A DNA stretch of 40,873 nt from Alphaproteobacteria bacterium (GTDB taxonomy: Bacteria; Pseudomonadota; Alphaproteobacteria; GCA-2731375). Shown here one piece after another: positions 31,133 through 40,138 of the stretch (position 1 is the first letter of the stretch; every line of letters starts with the position of its first letter). The notes under the pieces were generated by a model. That model saw only the letters and a list, made by a program, of their open reading frames with translations, searched no databases and had not been told where the DNA came from. The translations under genes and the position numbers were made by a program. The DNA is taken from positions 1-40,873 of the forward strand of contig JAPYPT010000008.1 in NCBI GenBank assembly GCA_029937535.1, written 5' to 3'.

Positions 31133-34100
31133 TTACAGCAAATCCCAATCGCATCGGTCCAGACCGACTTCCATGATGTCGCGGTGGAAGAACAGATGGT
31201 TATGGCTCACCGCCCCTTGGGAGAGGAGGCGAAAACCTTCGTCGATGGCCCAGTCTTGACGGGAGGTCTGGGGCGCCGACCGGGCGATCACGCCGAGGCA
31301 ATTTGGACCCATGAAAGCCTCGAAATGATTTTCAGAAACCAGCCGCCAACAACGTTCCGCCAGCTCTATGGCCTTGTCGAGTCGGCCCGCCGCCAGGCAT
31401 GCCGCCGAATGATGACGCAAGGCGCCGGCGGCCATGGCGCCAACGCCGTTCTCGTGGGCGATTTCATAAGATGTGCCGGCATGTTCCGATGCCGCTTCGA
31501 ACTGCCCTTGTTCCGTCAAATTCACGCTTGCCGCGTTCCGGGCAAGGATTTCCGATCGATAATCCCCAATCGACTTTGAAACCGCCAGCGCTTCCAGCGA
31601 TACTTCGGTCCCGGATACAAGCTCCAAGGCATAACCCTTCGTGGCGCCGACCATCAAAAGATTGGCGGTCACGATCCGGGTTAAATTGTTTTCTTTCGCC
31701 AAAGTGACGCACCGTTCGAACATTTCTTTTGCGCTCAACATTCGTCCGCGCAGGTAATTGGCGTCTGCCAAACCACCATAAGCCCGAGCCTGGATTTCGG
31801 CGGATCCGCTTTCCTGGCCGTAATGCAACGCTTTTTCGTGGGCGGCCAGACATTCCTCATTCTCGCCCAGCGGAAAATGCAAGTTGCCTTTCAGACCATG
31901 AACGCGCCCGAGGTACGCAGCCGAATCAACCGCTTCCCCGGCCGCTTCCGCCTCGATCAAACAAGCCAGCCCATCGCGATATCTGCCCCTGATCCGCAAA
32001 CCCTCGGCTAAGCCGATATTGGCGCGGCAGGTTTGATCGTCTCCCATCGCCGTTTCGAGGGCGGTTTCAAATGCGCCGATGGAGTGGTCCACCTGACCCA
32101 ATGCGCGCAATATATCGCCGTGGATGCAAACAAGATCGAACCGCACTTGCTGCGTGGCGTCCAGTTCCAGGGCGCGCTCCACAAGCCGCAGCGCCCGTTC
32201 GTTTCGGTGGATCTCAACCTCCAGATTGGCGGCTTCCAGATAGGCTTGCCCGGCGCCAGGCTCTTCCGCCTTGTCGAGATGCTCGGCATGCAGGATCGGG
32301 TCGCTGTCCTGGAACCAGTCCGCTGCGCGGCGGTGCAGCCCGGTCCGCCGGGGCTTTAACATCGAGGCATAAACACCTTCCCGGATCAGCGCGTGGGCGA
32401 AATGATAATCGTCACCGGCGGGCCGGATCAACACGTTCGCCAGCAGGTTGGCGGGATCATAATCATCGCCGTCCAAAAGCGCCGCGAGGGCGGATCGGGA
32501 GAAACGCTGGCCCAGGACCGAGGCTGCCTGGATCGCCTCCCGGTCGTGGCTCGCCAGGACATCAAGACGCGCCTGCACGATACCTTGGATGGTGCCGGGA
32601 ATGTCGCCGGCGGTTAGATCGTCGGCATTACGCAGCAATTGTTCCAGGAATAAAGGATTTCCGCCCGAACGCTCCACACAGGCGGCGATCATCTCTTCAT
32701 TCAAGGTCTCGAATTCGCGCGCTAGGTCGTTCGCTTCCAAAGGCTGTAACGGCCCCAAATCGATTGTTGTCAATGGCGCGCCGTCGGCGCCGGCGCGCCA
32801 GGTTTGATCCAGTTGATCGCCGGTTATTCTGGTGGTCAGAATCATTAATACGGGAATATCCTGTACTGTCCGCGTCAAATTCGCCAGATGATCCAGCAGA
32901 ACCGGATCGGCCCAATGGGCGTCTTCGACCCGCAACAACAGCGGCTGAACCTGGCCCTCATGGCGGACCAATTCGGCTAGCGCCTCCTGTTTGCCCCGAT
33001 TGCGGATATTATTATCCATGGCCTGGTAAATGCCGTTGAGATCCGGGGGCTGCGGCAAATCCAGCAGGTCGTTCAGGTGGACCCGCCGGGCCTCCGCCAG
33101 CAGGCCGGAACTGAGGGCTCTTTCAGCCGCCGCCGATCTCGCCGGTTTATTGCTGCCGGGCGGGATTTTAAGCAGGCTGCGCACCAGGGCGCGAATGGCG
33201 TCCTGGCCCTTGGCGGTGCCGAAATCCAGGATCAATCCGGTGTGGACCGCAAAACCGCGCGCGCCGGCCAGAGCCCCGAACTCCTCAACCAGATGGGTTT
33301 TCCCGATGCCCGCCTCGCCGCGCAGGATAAGGGTTTCACCGCGCCCGGTTTCGAGGCAATTGTCCAGCGCCGTGGCGAACTGCCGCAATTCCCGCGCCCG
33401 GCCAACGAAGCCATGGCCGCCCCCTTCCCGACCGGCGCCGAGTTCATCAAGCCGCCAAACCGCGACCGGCTCGGGCATGCCGGCGACCGGCCGTTCGCCT
33501 AGGTTGACGCCCATGAAGCGTTCACCCAAGGCTCGCTGCACGGAGGCGGAGGCCAGGGTTTCACCGCCCTTGGCCATATCGGTTAGGCGGGCGGCTAGGT
33601 TCACGCTGTCACCGGTGACGGTATATTCAGTGTGCGCCGCGCTGCCGGTGGAAGAGGCCACGACCTGGCCGGAGGCAACACCGATGTGGACCCGCAATGG
33701 CGGCTCCATCCGGGCGACCGCATCATGAATTTCGAGGGCCGCGCGCAAGGCCCGTTCGGGGTCATCGGTATGGGCCACGGGGGCGCCGAAAACCGCCATC
33801 ACGGCATCGCCCATATGCTTGTCGATAGCACCGCCATAGCTGCCGACCGCCTCGTCGACAACGGCGAAAAACCTGTTCAGCAAGGCATGGGTTTCTTCCG
33901 CGTCCAATTGGCTCGACATTGTGGTGAAGCCGGAAATATCCGCGAATAGCACCGTGACCTGACGCCGCAAGGCATCGACGCCAACGTCCGCCGGTTCATC
34001 GTCCTTGTTCGACAGCTCGGCGATTGCGTTCAGCAATTTGCGGCGGTCGCCGACCATGCGCACGCCAATGTCCTTGAGATCGTCGCTCGTCAGGGTCGGC

Positions 34101-34192
34101 AGGACATCGGCGTCAATTCGGTTTTCGGCGAATGCGGTGGTATATTCGCCAAGTCCAAGATCTTCCAGCCAATGTTGAATTTCGATTGTCAA
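31133..34192 (-). CDS. SAM/adenylate cyclase/AAA/TPR protein, nonsense-truncated
   Basis: 1019 aa from TTG 34192, which has GGGGGG six bases upstream; the track start at 34297 adds 35 residues without homology. Domains: sterile alpha motif (about 3-60, IQHWLEDLGLGEYTTAF), class III adenylate/guanylate cyclase domain (about 75-250, metal residues D85 in ADISGFT and D129 in KHMGDAVMAVFG), an AAA ATPase with Walker A GEAGIGKTH, then a long TPR-like helical region. It probably makes cAMP under control of its ATPase/TPR sensor part. The C-terminus is odd: the ORF stops at TAA, but 71 in-frame codons of family-like sequence follow, so the intact form would be about 1091 aa. The loss is outside the catalytic domain, so activity could survive. 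Confidence 0.85.
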   Translation of the reverse strand: MTIEIQHWLEDLGLGEYTTAFAENRIDADVLPTLTSDDLKDIGVRMVGDRRKLLNAIAELSNKDDEPADVGVDALRRQVTVLFADISGFTTMSSQLDAEETHALLNRFFAVVDEAVGSYGGAIDKHMGDAVMAVFGAPVAHTDDPERALRAALEIHDAVARMEPPLRVHIGVASGQVVASSTGSAAHTEYTVTGDSVNLAARLTDMAKGGETLASASVQRALGERFMGVNLGERPVAGMPEPVAVWRLDELGAGREGGGHGFVGRARELRQFATALDNCLETGRGETLILRGEAGIGKTHLVEEFGALAGARGFAVHTGLILDFGTAKGQDAIRALVRSLLKIPPGSNKPARSAAAERALSSGLLAEARRVHLNDLLDLPQPPDLNGIYQAMDNNIRNRGKQEALAELVRHEGQVQPLLLRVEDAHWADPVLLDHLANLTRTVQDIPVLMILTTRITGDQLDQTWRAGADGAPLTTIDLGPLQPLEANDLAREFETLNEEMIAACVERSGGNPLFLEQLLRNADDLTAGDIPGTIQGIVQARLDVLASHDREAIQAASVLGQRFSRSALAALLDGDDYDPANLLANVLIRPAGDDYHFAHALIREGVYASMLKPRRTGLHRRAADWFQDSDPILHAEHLDKAEEPGAGQAYLEAANLEVEIHRNERALRLVERALELDATQQVRFDLVCIHGDILRALGQVDHSIGAFETALETAMGDDQTCRANIGLAEGLRIRGRYRDGLACLIEAEAAGEAVDSAAYLGRVHGLKGNLHFPLGENEECLAAHEKALHYGQESGSAEIQARAYGGLADANYLRGRMLSAKEMFERCVTLAKENNLTRIVTANLLMVGATKGYALELVSGTEVSLEALAVSKSIGDYRSEILARNAASVNLTEQGQFEAASEHAGTSYEIAHENGVGAMAAGALRHHSAACLAAGRLDKAIELAERCWRLVSENHFEAFMGPNCLGVIARSAPQTSRQDWAIDEGFRLLSQGAVSHNHLFFHRDIMEVGLDRCDWDLL

Positions 34193-34368
34193 TTGACGCC
34201 CCCCACGTGGAGTGACGTTAGCATAGCGGCCAGCCAATGTCCGTAATCGGTTCGTCGGAGCAGTGCCGCCCTTAGCCGCCGAATTTCCCACTGACAAATT
34301 TCGCTACGCCCCAGTGACCTTGCCGCACTACAATCAGCGCCAATCACGATGGAAAGGAACTCAACACC

Positions 34369-35256
34369 ATGGCTGATCTTGACGACATCAAGGAAGGCAA
34401 GGATTTCGGCCTGGATAACCCGGCCCGGAACGAACCGTTTTTCCTGAAGGGTTCCAATGCGCTGGATTGGGGCATGCAGAACCGCCTCGCGCGCATTTTC
34501 AACCCGGAATCCGGCCGCACGGTCATGCTGGCCTTCGATCATGGTTATTTTCAAGGCCCGACCACGGGTATCGAACGCATGGATCTGGCGATCCCGCCAT
34601 TGATTCCCCACGCGGATGTCTTGATGTGCACGCGCGGCGCCCTGCGCAGTTGCATATCGCCGACCGCCAACAAACCCATCGTGCTCCGTTCCTCCGCCGG
34701 GCAAAGCATCCTGAGCGAATTGTCCAACGAATTGGTCGCCGTGGATATCGAGGACGCCATCCGTTTGAATGCCGCCGCCATCACGGCGCAGGTCTATATC
34801 GGGGCCGAATACGAACACAAATCCATCGCCAACGTGGTGAAGCTGATCGATACGGGCAGCCGCTACGGCATCCCCACCCTGGCCGTGACCGGGGTTGGCG
34901 CCGATATGGTGCGGGATGCCAGGTATTTCGGCCTCGCCACCCGCATCGCGGCCGAGATCGGCGCCCATTATGTGAAGAGCTATTTTATTGAAGAGGGCTT
35001 CGAAAAGGTGGTTGCGGGCTGTCCCGTACCCATCGTCATCGCGGGCGGGAAGAAACTGCCCGAGGGGGAGGCCCTGGACATGGCCTATAGGGCCGTCGAT
35101 CAGGGCGCCTCGGGCGTCGATATGGGGCGGAATATTTTTCAATCCGACTGTCCCGTGGCCATGATCCAGGCCGTGGGCGCCGTGGTGCACCGCAACGTTG
35201 GCACTGACAAGGCCCTGCAGATGTATCACGACCTGAAAAGCGATATGGGGATGTAG
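34369..35256 (+). CDS. lsrF: LsrF-type 3-hydroxy-5-phosphonooxypentane-2,4-dione thiolase
   Basis: 295 aa, class I aldolase-fold (DeoC/LsrF/FbaB). From memory of E. coli LsrF the similarity is very strong along the length, from [13 protein letters not shown] and DWGMQ-RL-RIFNP to [38 protein letters not shown] and [19 protein letters not shown]. The Schiff-base Lys region [11 protein letters not shown] is present. LsrF cleaves phospho-AI-2 breakdown product with CoA to acetyl-CoA and DHAP. No lsrABCDK/R genes are in view; instead a molybdopterin oxidoreductase starts three bases downstream. So the fold and chemistry are well supported, but its true substrate here may differ. AAGGA precedes the ATG. 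Confidence 0.85.
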   Translation: MADLDDIKEGKDFGLDNPARNEPFFLKGSNALDWGMQNRLARIFNPESGRTVMLAFDHGYFQGPTTGIERMDLAIPPLIPHADVLMCTRGALRSCISPTANKPIVLRSSAGQSILSELSNELVAVDIEDAIRLNAAAITAQVYIGAEYEHKSIANVVKLIDTGSRYGIPTLAVTGVGADMVRDARYFGLATRIAAEIGAHYVKSYFIEEGFEKVVAGCPVPIVIAGGKKLPEGEALDMAYRAVDQGASGVDMGRNIFQSDCPVAMIQAVGAVVHRNVGTDKALQMYHDLKSDMGM

Positions 35257-35258
35257 CG

Positions 35259-37568
35259 ATGGCCGAAGCCAAGGACGCGGTTTGGAAAAAGACCGCCTGT
35301 GTATTGTGCGGCAGCAATTGCGGCGTCCTGGTGCAGTTGGGCGGCAAGGACAATCGGGAAATCGTCCGGGTTCGCGGCGACAAGGCCCATCCCGGCAGCA
35401 AGGGCTATACCTGTAACAAGGCCCTGCGGTTGAATTATTACCAATCCGCCAAGGATCGCCTCGACAGCCCCTTGCGGCGGCGGGACGATGGCAGCTTCGA
35501 GAAAATCGGCTGGGATACGGCCATCGCCGAAATTGCCCAGCGTTTCATGGCCATCCGCGATGAACACGGCGGCGACAAGATCCTCTATTATGGCGGCGGC
35601 GGTCAGGGCAACCACCTGGGCGGCGGCTATTCCCCGGCCTTTCGCAGGGCCATCGGCAGCCGCTATCGCTCCAACGCCCTGGCGCAGGAGAAAACCGGCC
35701 TGTCCTGGGTCTTCGACCGCACGGTCGGCGGCTTTTATCATGGTGATTTCGAACATTGCCAGACCGCCTTTCTGGTCGGCAAGAACCCCTGGCAGTCGAA
35801 CGGCATCCCCCGCGCCCGGGTGAGCCTGCGGCAATTGGCCAAGGACCCGGACCGCACGCTGATCGTGGTCGATCCCCGGGTCACGGAAACGGCGGAACTG
35901 GCCGATATTCACCTGCGGGTTAAACCGGGCCGAGATGCCTGGCTGCTGTCCGCCATTCTGGGGCAATTGGTGCAAGGGGACCTGATCGATCATGCCTGGC
36001 TGGCCGAACACGCCCAAGGCCAGGAGGCGGTGATCGAGGCGCTTGGGGACATACCCGTGGCGGAATTCGCCGCCTTCGCCGGCATCCCCCTGGCCCAGGT
36101 GGAGGAAACGGCGGCGGTTCTGGGCCGTACCCATAGCCTGTCCGTGCTCGAGGACCTGGGCGTTGAGATGGCGCCCAATTCCACGGTTAACAGCTATCAC
36201 TGTGTTCTGTTGTTCCTGTTGACCGGCAATTTCGGCAAGGCGGGCGCCGTCAACTTACCCAGCCAGTTGGTCTCCATATTCTCCGCCGATAAAATCAGCG
36301 CCGAACGTGACGAGGCCGGTCATGAGATCGGCTACAAGACCACGCCGGTGACCCATTCGCGCATCATATCCGGCCTGGTGCCCTGCAATATGCTGCCCGA
36401 CGAGATTTTGACCGATCACCCGGACCGCTTCCGCGCCATGCTGATCGAAAGCGCCAACCCGGTGCATTCCCTGGCCGACGCCAAGCGCATGCGGGACGCC
36501 CTCGGCGCACTGGATCTATTGGTGGTGATCGACATCGCCATGACAGAAACGGCGCGGGAGGCCGATTATATTCTGCCCGCATCCAGCCAGTACGAGAAGC
36601 CGGAGATGACGTTCTTTAATTTCGAATTTCCGGAAAACTGCGCCCAACTGCGCGGTCCCATCATGGCCCCCCTGCCCGGCACCCTGTCCGAGCCGGAAAT
36701 CCACGCCCGTCTGCTGGAAGCCGTGGACCCATTTGACGAGGTGGATTTAGAACCGCTGCGTCAGGCCGCCGAGACTGGTTTGGATGCCTATGCCCTGGCC
36801 TTCACCGCCGCCGCCAAGGACAACCCGAAGATCAACCACTACGGCGCCTACGTTCTGTACCGCACCCTGGGTCCAAGCCTGCCCGATGGCATGGCCGAGG
36901 GCGCCGCATTATGGGGCGTTGCCCAAATGTTTGCCGCCACTGAAGGAGACGCCCTGGCGCGCGCCGGGTTTGACGGCCCAGGACCCGTAGCCGGCAACAA
37001 TTTGTTTTCGGCCCTGCTGGCGGCGCAATCAGGTCTGGTGTTCTCTGTTGATGAGCCCGATGCCAGCTTCCGCCGCAACCGGCTGCCGGGCGGCATGGTC
37101 AATCTCGCCGTGCCCGAGATGCTGGACAAGATGCGGGCGCTGGCCGATTACGACGCCGCCCGGACCAATGACGAATTCCCCATGGTTCTGGCCGCGGGCG
37201 AGAGGCGCTCCTACACCGCCAATACCGTCGTCCGCGACCCGGCTTGGGTGAAGTCCAACAATGCCCTGACCCTGTCCATCAACCCGGAGGATGCCAGCAA
37301 TCTTGGGATCAATGACGGCGGCACCGCGCGTTTGACCACGGCGCGGGATTCGGTGGACGTCGTGGTGGAGGTGGACAAGCGCATGCAGCAGGGCCACATC
37401 TCCCTGCCCAATGGGTTCGGTCTGTCCTATCCCAATGCCAGAGGGGAGGACGTCGTCACCGGAATTTCACCGAACGAACTAACGTCGGTGGAAGACCGCG
37501 ACGATTTCGCCTACACGCCCTGGCACAAATTCGTCCTGGCCCGTTTGGAGGCCGTGGGGAAAAGTTAG
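35259..37568 (+). CDS. Molybdopterin oxidoreductase (formate dehydrogenase-like)
   Basis: 769 aa, DMSO-reductase superfamily catalytic subunit. The N-terminal [4Fe-4S] motif is C-x2-C-x3-C (CVLCGSNC) with a fourth Cys in GYTCNK. Then come the MGD-binding domains (FLVGKNPWQSNG, LIVVDPRVTETAELADIHL, IESANPVHS, DIAMTETAREADYILPA) and a C-terminal domain with SLPNGFGLSYPN. No twin-arginine signal is seen, so it is probably cytosolic. No selenocysteine codon is evident. It is coupled to the LsrF-type gene (three-base gap), suggesting joint function, but no electron-transfer subunit is nearby. Its stop overlaps that of the convergent cupin gene by a few bases. The substrate is unknown; formate dehydrogenase is only one possibility. 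Confidence 0.87.
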   Translation: MAEAKDAVWKKTACVLCGSNCGVLVQLGGKDNREIVRVRGDKAHPGSKGYTCNKALRLNYYQSAKDRLDSPLRRRDDGSFEKIGWDTAIAEIAQRFMAIRDEHGGDKILYYGGGGQGNHLGGGYSPAFRRAIGSRYRSNALAQEKTGLSWVFDRTVGGFYHGDFEHCQTAFLVGKNPWQSNGIPRARVSLRQLAKDPDRTLIVVDPRVTETAELADIHLRVKPGRDAWLLSAILGQLVQGDLIDHAWLAEHAQGQEAVIEALGDIPVAEFAAFAGIPLAQVEETAAVLGRTHSLSVLEDLGVEMAPNSTVNSYHCVLLFLLTGNFGKAGAVNLPSQLVSIFSADKISAERDEAGHEIGYKTTPVTHSRIISGLVPCNMLPDEILTDHPDRFRAMLIESANPVHSLADAKRMRDALGALDLLVVIDIAMTETAREADYILPASSQYEKPEMTFFNFEFPENCAQLRGPIMAPLPGTLSEPEIHARLLEAVDPFDEVDLEPLRQAAETGLDAYALAFTAAAKDNPKINHYGAYVLYRTLGPSLPDGMAEGAALWGVAQMFAATEGDALARAGFDGPGPVAGNNLFSALLAAQSGLVFSVDEPDASFRRNRLPGGMVNLAVPEMLDKMRALADYDAARTNDEFPMVLAAGERRSYTANTVVRDPAWVKSNNALTLSINPEDASNLGINDGGTARLTTARDSVDVVVEVDKRMQQGHISLPNGFGLSYPNARGEDVVTGISPNELTSVEDRDDFAYTPWHKFVLARLEAVGKS

Positions 37569-38125
37569 CGAGCCTCACCGGGGTTCGGTACGCCTTGGTC
37601 TTCGATGATTATCGCCGTGCCCTGGTCTTCGTCAAAACGCAGACGTTCCACGTGGTTCAGGTCGGTGCCGGTGACGCGGACGAAGCGGGCGCCCTTGGGG
37701 TGGTCGATGGCATGGATTTCGCCTACGTCGAACAGGCCGGCCTGGCCGGGATTGAGGCGGAATTCCTTGATCACTTCCAGTTTTGCCTCGCCGGCGCCGG
37801 CGCCGCCGTCAATACGGTTATACATCTTCATGTCCGTATGTTTTTCAGCCTGACCATAAATCGCCCAGGAATCGCCATGATCATGGGGCGGTGAGGTGCG
37901 GTCGCCGCCGGCCATATAGGCCAGGACGCAGAACTTCAGGTCCGGATCCTCGAAGATGGTTTCCACGCCCGGTTCCTGGCTCTCGCCCAAGGTAGTTGTG
38001 AGAAAGTCCGGATCGCTCAGTAATTGTTCCAATTTGCCCCTGGCCACGTCGCGGCCTTCCCGTCCCGGGCTGGCATTCAGGGCATCGCGGCAATCCTGAC
38101 AAAATTGTTCCAACGTATAGCTCAT
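37565..38125 (-). CDS. Cupin, cysteine-dioxygenase-like protein
   Basis: 186 aa. The cupin metal site is visible in SPPHDHGDSWAIYGQ (two His) with a further His in VGEIHAIDHPKG, the three-His iron site seen in thiol dioxygenases such as cysteine and 3-mercaptopropionate dioxygenase. Homologues are annotated as predicted metal-dependent beta-helix enzymes. It may oxidise a thiol or act as an isomerase. It lies 14 bases downstream of otnC on the same strand, so it is probably the third gene of the otnK-otnC operon. Confidence 0.72.
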   Translation of the reverse strand: MSYTLEQFCQDCRDALNASPGREGRDVARGKLEQLLSDPDFLTTTLGESQEPGVETIFEDPDLKFCVLAYMAGGDRTSPPHDHGDSWAIYGQAEKHTDMKMYNRIDGGAGAGEAKLEVIKEFRLNPGQAGLFDVGEIHAIDHPKGARFVRVTGTDLNHVERLRFDEDQGTAIIIEDQGVPNPGEAR

Positions 38126-38139
38126 CTCTCTCTCCTATC

Positions 38140-38778
38140 TCAGGCCTTGTTCGGGAACGCCGCCCGCAGGCCGGCGACTTGCTCTGGCGTAAGGTAGCGG
38201 GTTCCGCGCCCTTGTAAAAGCAGGAACAGACGCGCCGTCTCTTCCAATTCCTCCGCCGCATCCAGGGCCGCCGACAGCGAGGTCCCCGCGACCACGGGGC
38301 CATGATTGGCCAGCAGCATGGCATGGTGAGACTGGGCGGTCTCACCCACCGCCTGGGCCAGCTTGGCATCGCCCGGTGCGTAGAATGGCACCAAGGGTAG
38401 TTTGCCCACCCGCATGACGTAATAGGCGGTGATGGGCGGCAGCAGATCCGCCGGATCCAGATCGGCCAGGACGGAGACGGCCACGGAATGGGTGCTATGC
38501 AAATGTACGATGGCGCCGCTGCCCGCGCGCTGGCCATAGACCGCCAGATGCAGAAAGCTTTCCTTGGTTGGTTTGTCGCCGCCGATGTGGGCGCCGTTGC
38601 CGTCCAGGCGCGAGAGGCGATCAGGGTCCAGGTTTCCAAGGTTCGAGCCCGTGGGCGTCATCAGCCAGCCGTCGTCCAGGCGGGCGGAGATATTGCCCGT
38701 GGCGCCATGGGTCAGGCCCCGGTTATGGATCGAGGCGCCCGTGTCGCAAACTTCCTGGCGCAGGCGGTCCTCGTTCAT
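38140..38778 (-). CDS. otnC: Class II aldolase, 3-oxo-tetronate 4-phosphate decarboxylase
   Basis: 212 aa. Class II aldolase/adducin fold with the zinc His pair in VHLHSTHSVAV, a further His in LLANHGPVVAG, and the phosphate loop GATGNISARL. The pairing with a DUF1537 kinase points to OtnC, which decarboxylates 3-oxo-tetronate 4-phosphate to dihydroxyacetone phosphate. ATG 38778 overlaps the otnK stop as ATGA (translational coupling); the track start at 38787 is less likely. Fuculose-phosphate-type aldolase is the alternative reading. Confidence 0.85.
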   Translation of the reverse strand: MNEDRLRQEVCDTGASIHNRGLTHGATGNISARLDDGWLMTPTGSNLGNLDPDRLSRLDGNGAHIGGDKPTKESFLHLAVYGQRAGSGAIVHLHSTHSVAVSVLADLDPADLLPPITAYYVMRVGKLPLVPFYAPGDAKLAQAVGETAQSHHAMLLANHGPVVAGTSLSAALDAAEELEETARLFLLLQGRGTRYLTPEQVAGLRAAFPNKA

Positions 38779-40043
38779 GGTGCGCAATCCAATGCCTTGA
38801 GGAAAAAATCCTCCACGCCGAAGTTGCCGGATTTCAGGGCCAGGGCCAATTGGGGTTGGCCAATGGTCGTTGTCCAGGGCACGCCGGGATCAATCTGTGG
38901 GCCGATACGGATGCCGTCCACCCCCAGGGCCTGGACCACGGCGCCGGACGTCTCGCCGCCCGCAACCACCAGGCGGCGGACACCATGATCCACCAAGCCC
39001 TTGGCGATTTTGGCCATGGCGGCCTCGACCAAGGCGCCCGCCTCGGTCCGGCCCAATTGGTCCTGGGCCGCGCGCACATCGTCGGCGGCGGCGGAGGCAT
39101 AGACCAATGGCGGGCCATCCGGCAATTGCGCCAGGGCCCAGTCCAGGGCCTCGCCAGCCTGATCCCCATCACCCGCCAGCGCCACGGGATCAAGCTGAAA
39201 GGAAGGCCGGCTTTTTTGCATGGCGGCGACCTGACGCAAGGTGGCATCCGAGCAGGAACCGGACAATACCGCGCCCGGTCCCGGCATGGCGGACAGTTGG
39301 TCGGCGATCATCTCTGAATTCAGGCGATCGGCCTGGCGGAAATTTTCCGGCAGTCCGAGGGCAACGCCGGAGCCGCCGGTGATCAGCTTTAATTCCGCAC
39401 AGGCGGCGCCAATGGAGATCAGATCGTGCTCGCTCAAGGCATCGACAATGGCGTGGCGTTTGCCCTCTTCCCGCAGCGCGGCGAAGGCTTCACCAATCCG
39501 CGCCGGACCCGCCGACACCACCCGATGATCCACCAGGCCCACGGGATGAGATGATTGCGCCGCCAGGACACGAACCAGTGAGGAATCGGTCATCGGCGTG
39601 AGGGGATGGTTTTGCATCCCCGATTCCGACAGCAACTGATTGCCCACGAACAGATAGCCATGACAAATGGTTCGTCCGTTCTCCGGGAATGCGGGACAGG
39701 CAATGGTAAAATCCTCTCCCAGAGCGTCCAGCAGGGCATCCGCCACGGGGCCGATATTCCCTTGTGGCGTCGAATCGAAGGTGGAGCAGTATTTAAAGAA
39801 AAACTGCTCCGCCCCCGCGCCTTGCAACCAGCGCAACGCCGCCAGGGACTGGTCAATGGCCTGGTCCACCGGATTGGTCCGTGATTTCAGGGCAATGACC
39901 ACGGCATCGGCCTCGGGCATGGTCACATCCCCACCGGGCGGGCCAAAAAACTGCACCGTGCGCATGCCTTGGCGCACCAGGGTGTTGGCCAGATCCGTGG
40001 CGCCGGTGAAATCATCGGCGATACAGCCCAGTAAAATTGTCAT
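38775..40043 (-). CDS. otnK: Four-carbon acid sugar kinase (3-oxo-tetronate kinase)
   Basis: 422 aa, DUF1537 family. N-terminal GCIADDFTGATDLANTLVRQGMRTVQ is the family signature; the C-terminal nucleotide domain has VVAGGETSGAVVQALGV and GPQIDPGVPW. OtnK phosphorylates 3-oxo-tetronates from threonate or erythronate breakdown, feeding OtnC. GGGAG lies about nine bases before the ATG. It is the first gene of a minus-strand operon (otnK, otnC, cupin). The expected dehydrogenase and OtnI isomerase are not in the window. Confidence 0.9.
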   Translation of the reverse strand: MTILLGCIADDFTGATDLANTLVRQGMRTVQFFGPPGGDVTMPEADAVVIALKSRTNPVDQAIDQSLAALRWLQGAGAEQFFFKYCSTFDSTPQGNIGPVADALLDALGEDFTIACPAFPENGRTICHGYLFVGNQLLSESGMQNHPLTPMTDSSLVRVLAAQSSHPVGLVDHRVVSAGPARIGEAFAALREEGKRHAIVDALSEHDLISIGAACAELKLITGGSGVALGLPENFRQADRLNSEMIADQLSAMPGPGAVLSGSCSDATLRQVAAMQKSRPSFQLDPVALAGDGDQAGEALDWALAQLPDGPPLVYASAAADDVRAAQDQLGRTEAGALVEAAMAKIAKGLVDHGVRRLVVAGGETSGAVVQALGVDGIRIGPQIDPGVPWTTTIGQPQLALALKSGNFGVEDFFLKALDCAP

Positions 40044-40138
40044 ATCGATACTCCCGGCCTGGACGATAGCGTCATATTGGCGGACAGTAGCACGGCAAGG
40101 TCGGCTGTAAGAGGGGCAAGGGGAACAGTGGAAACGTT

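Noticed and set aside
34189-35229. Minus-strand ORF of 346 aa opposite lsrF
   Set aside because: A shadow of the strongly conserved LsrF gene; no homology seen.
35226-36200. Minus-strand ORF of 324 aa
   Set aside because: Antisense to the molybdopterin oxidoreductase N-terminus; no motif.
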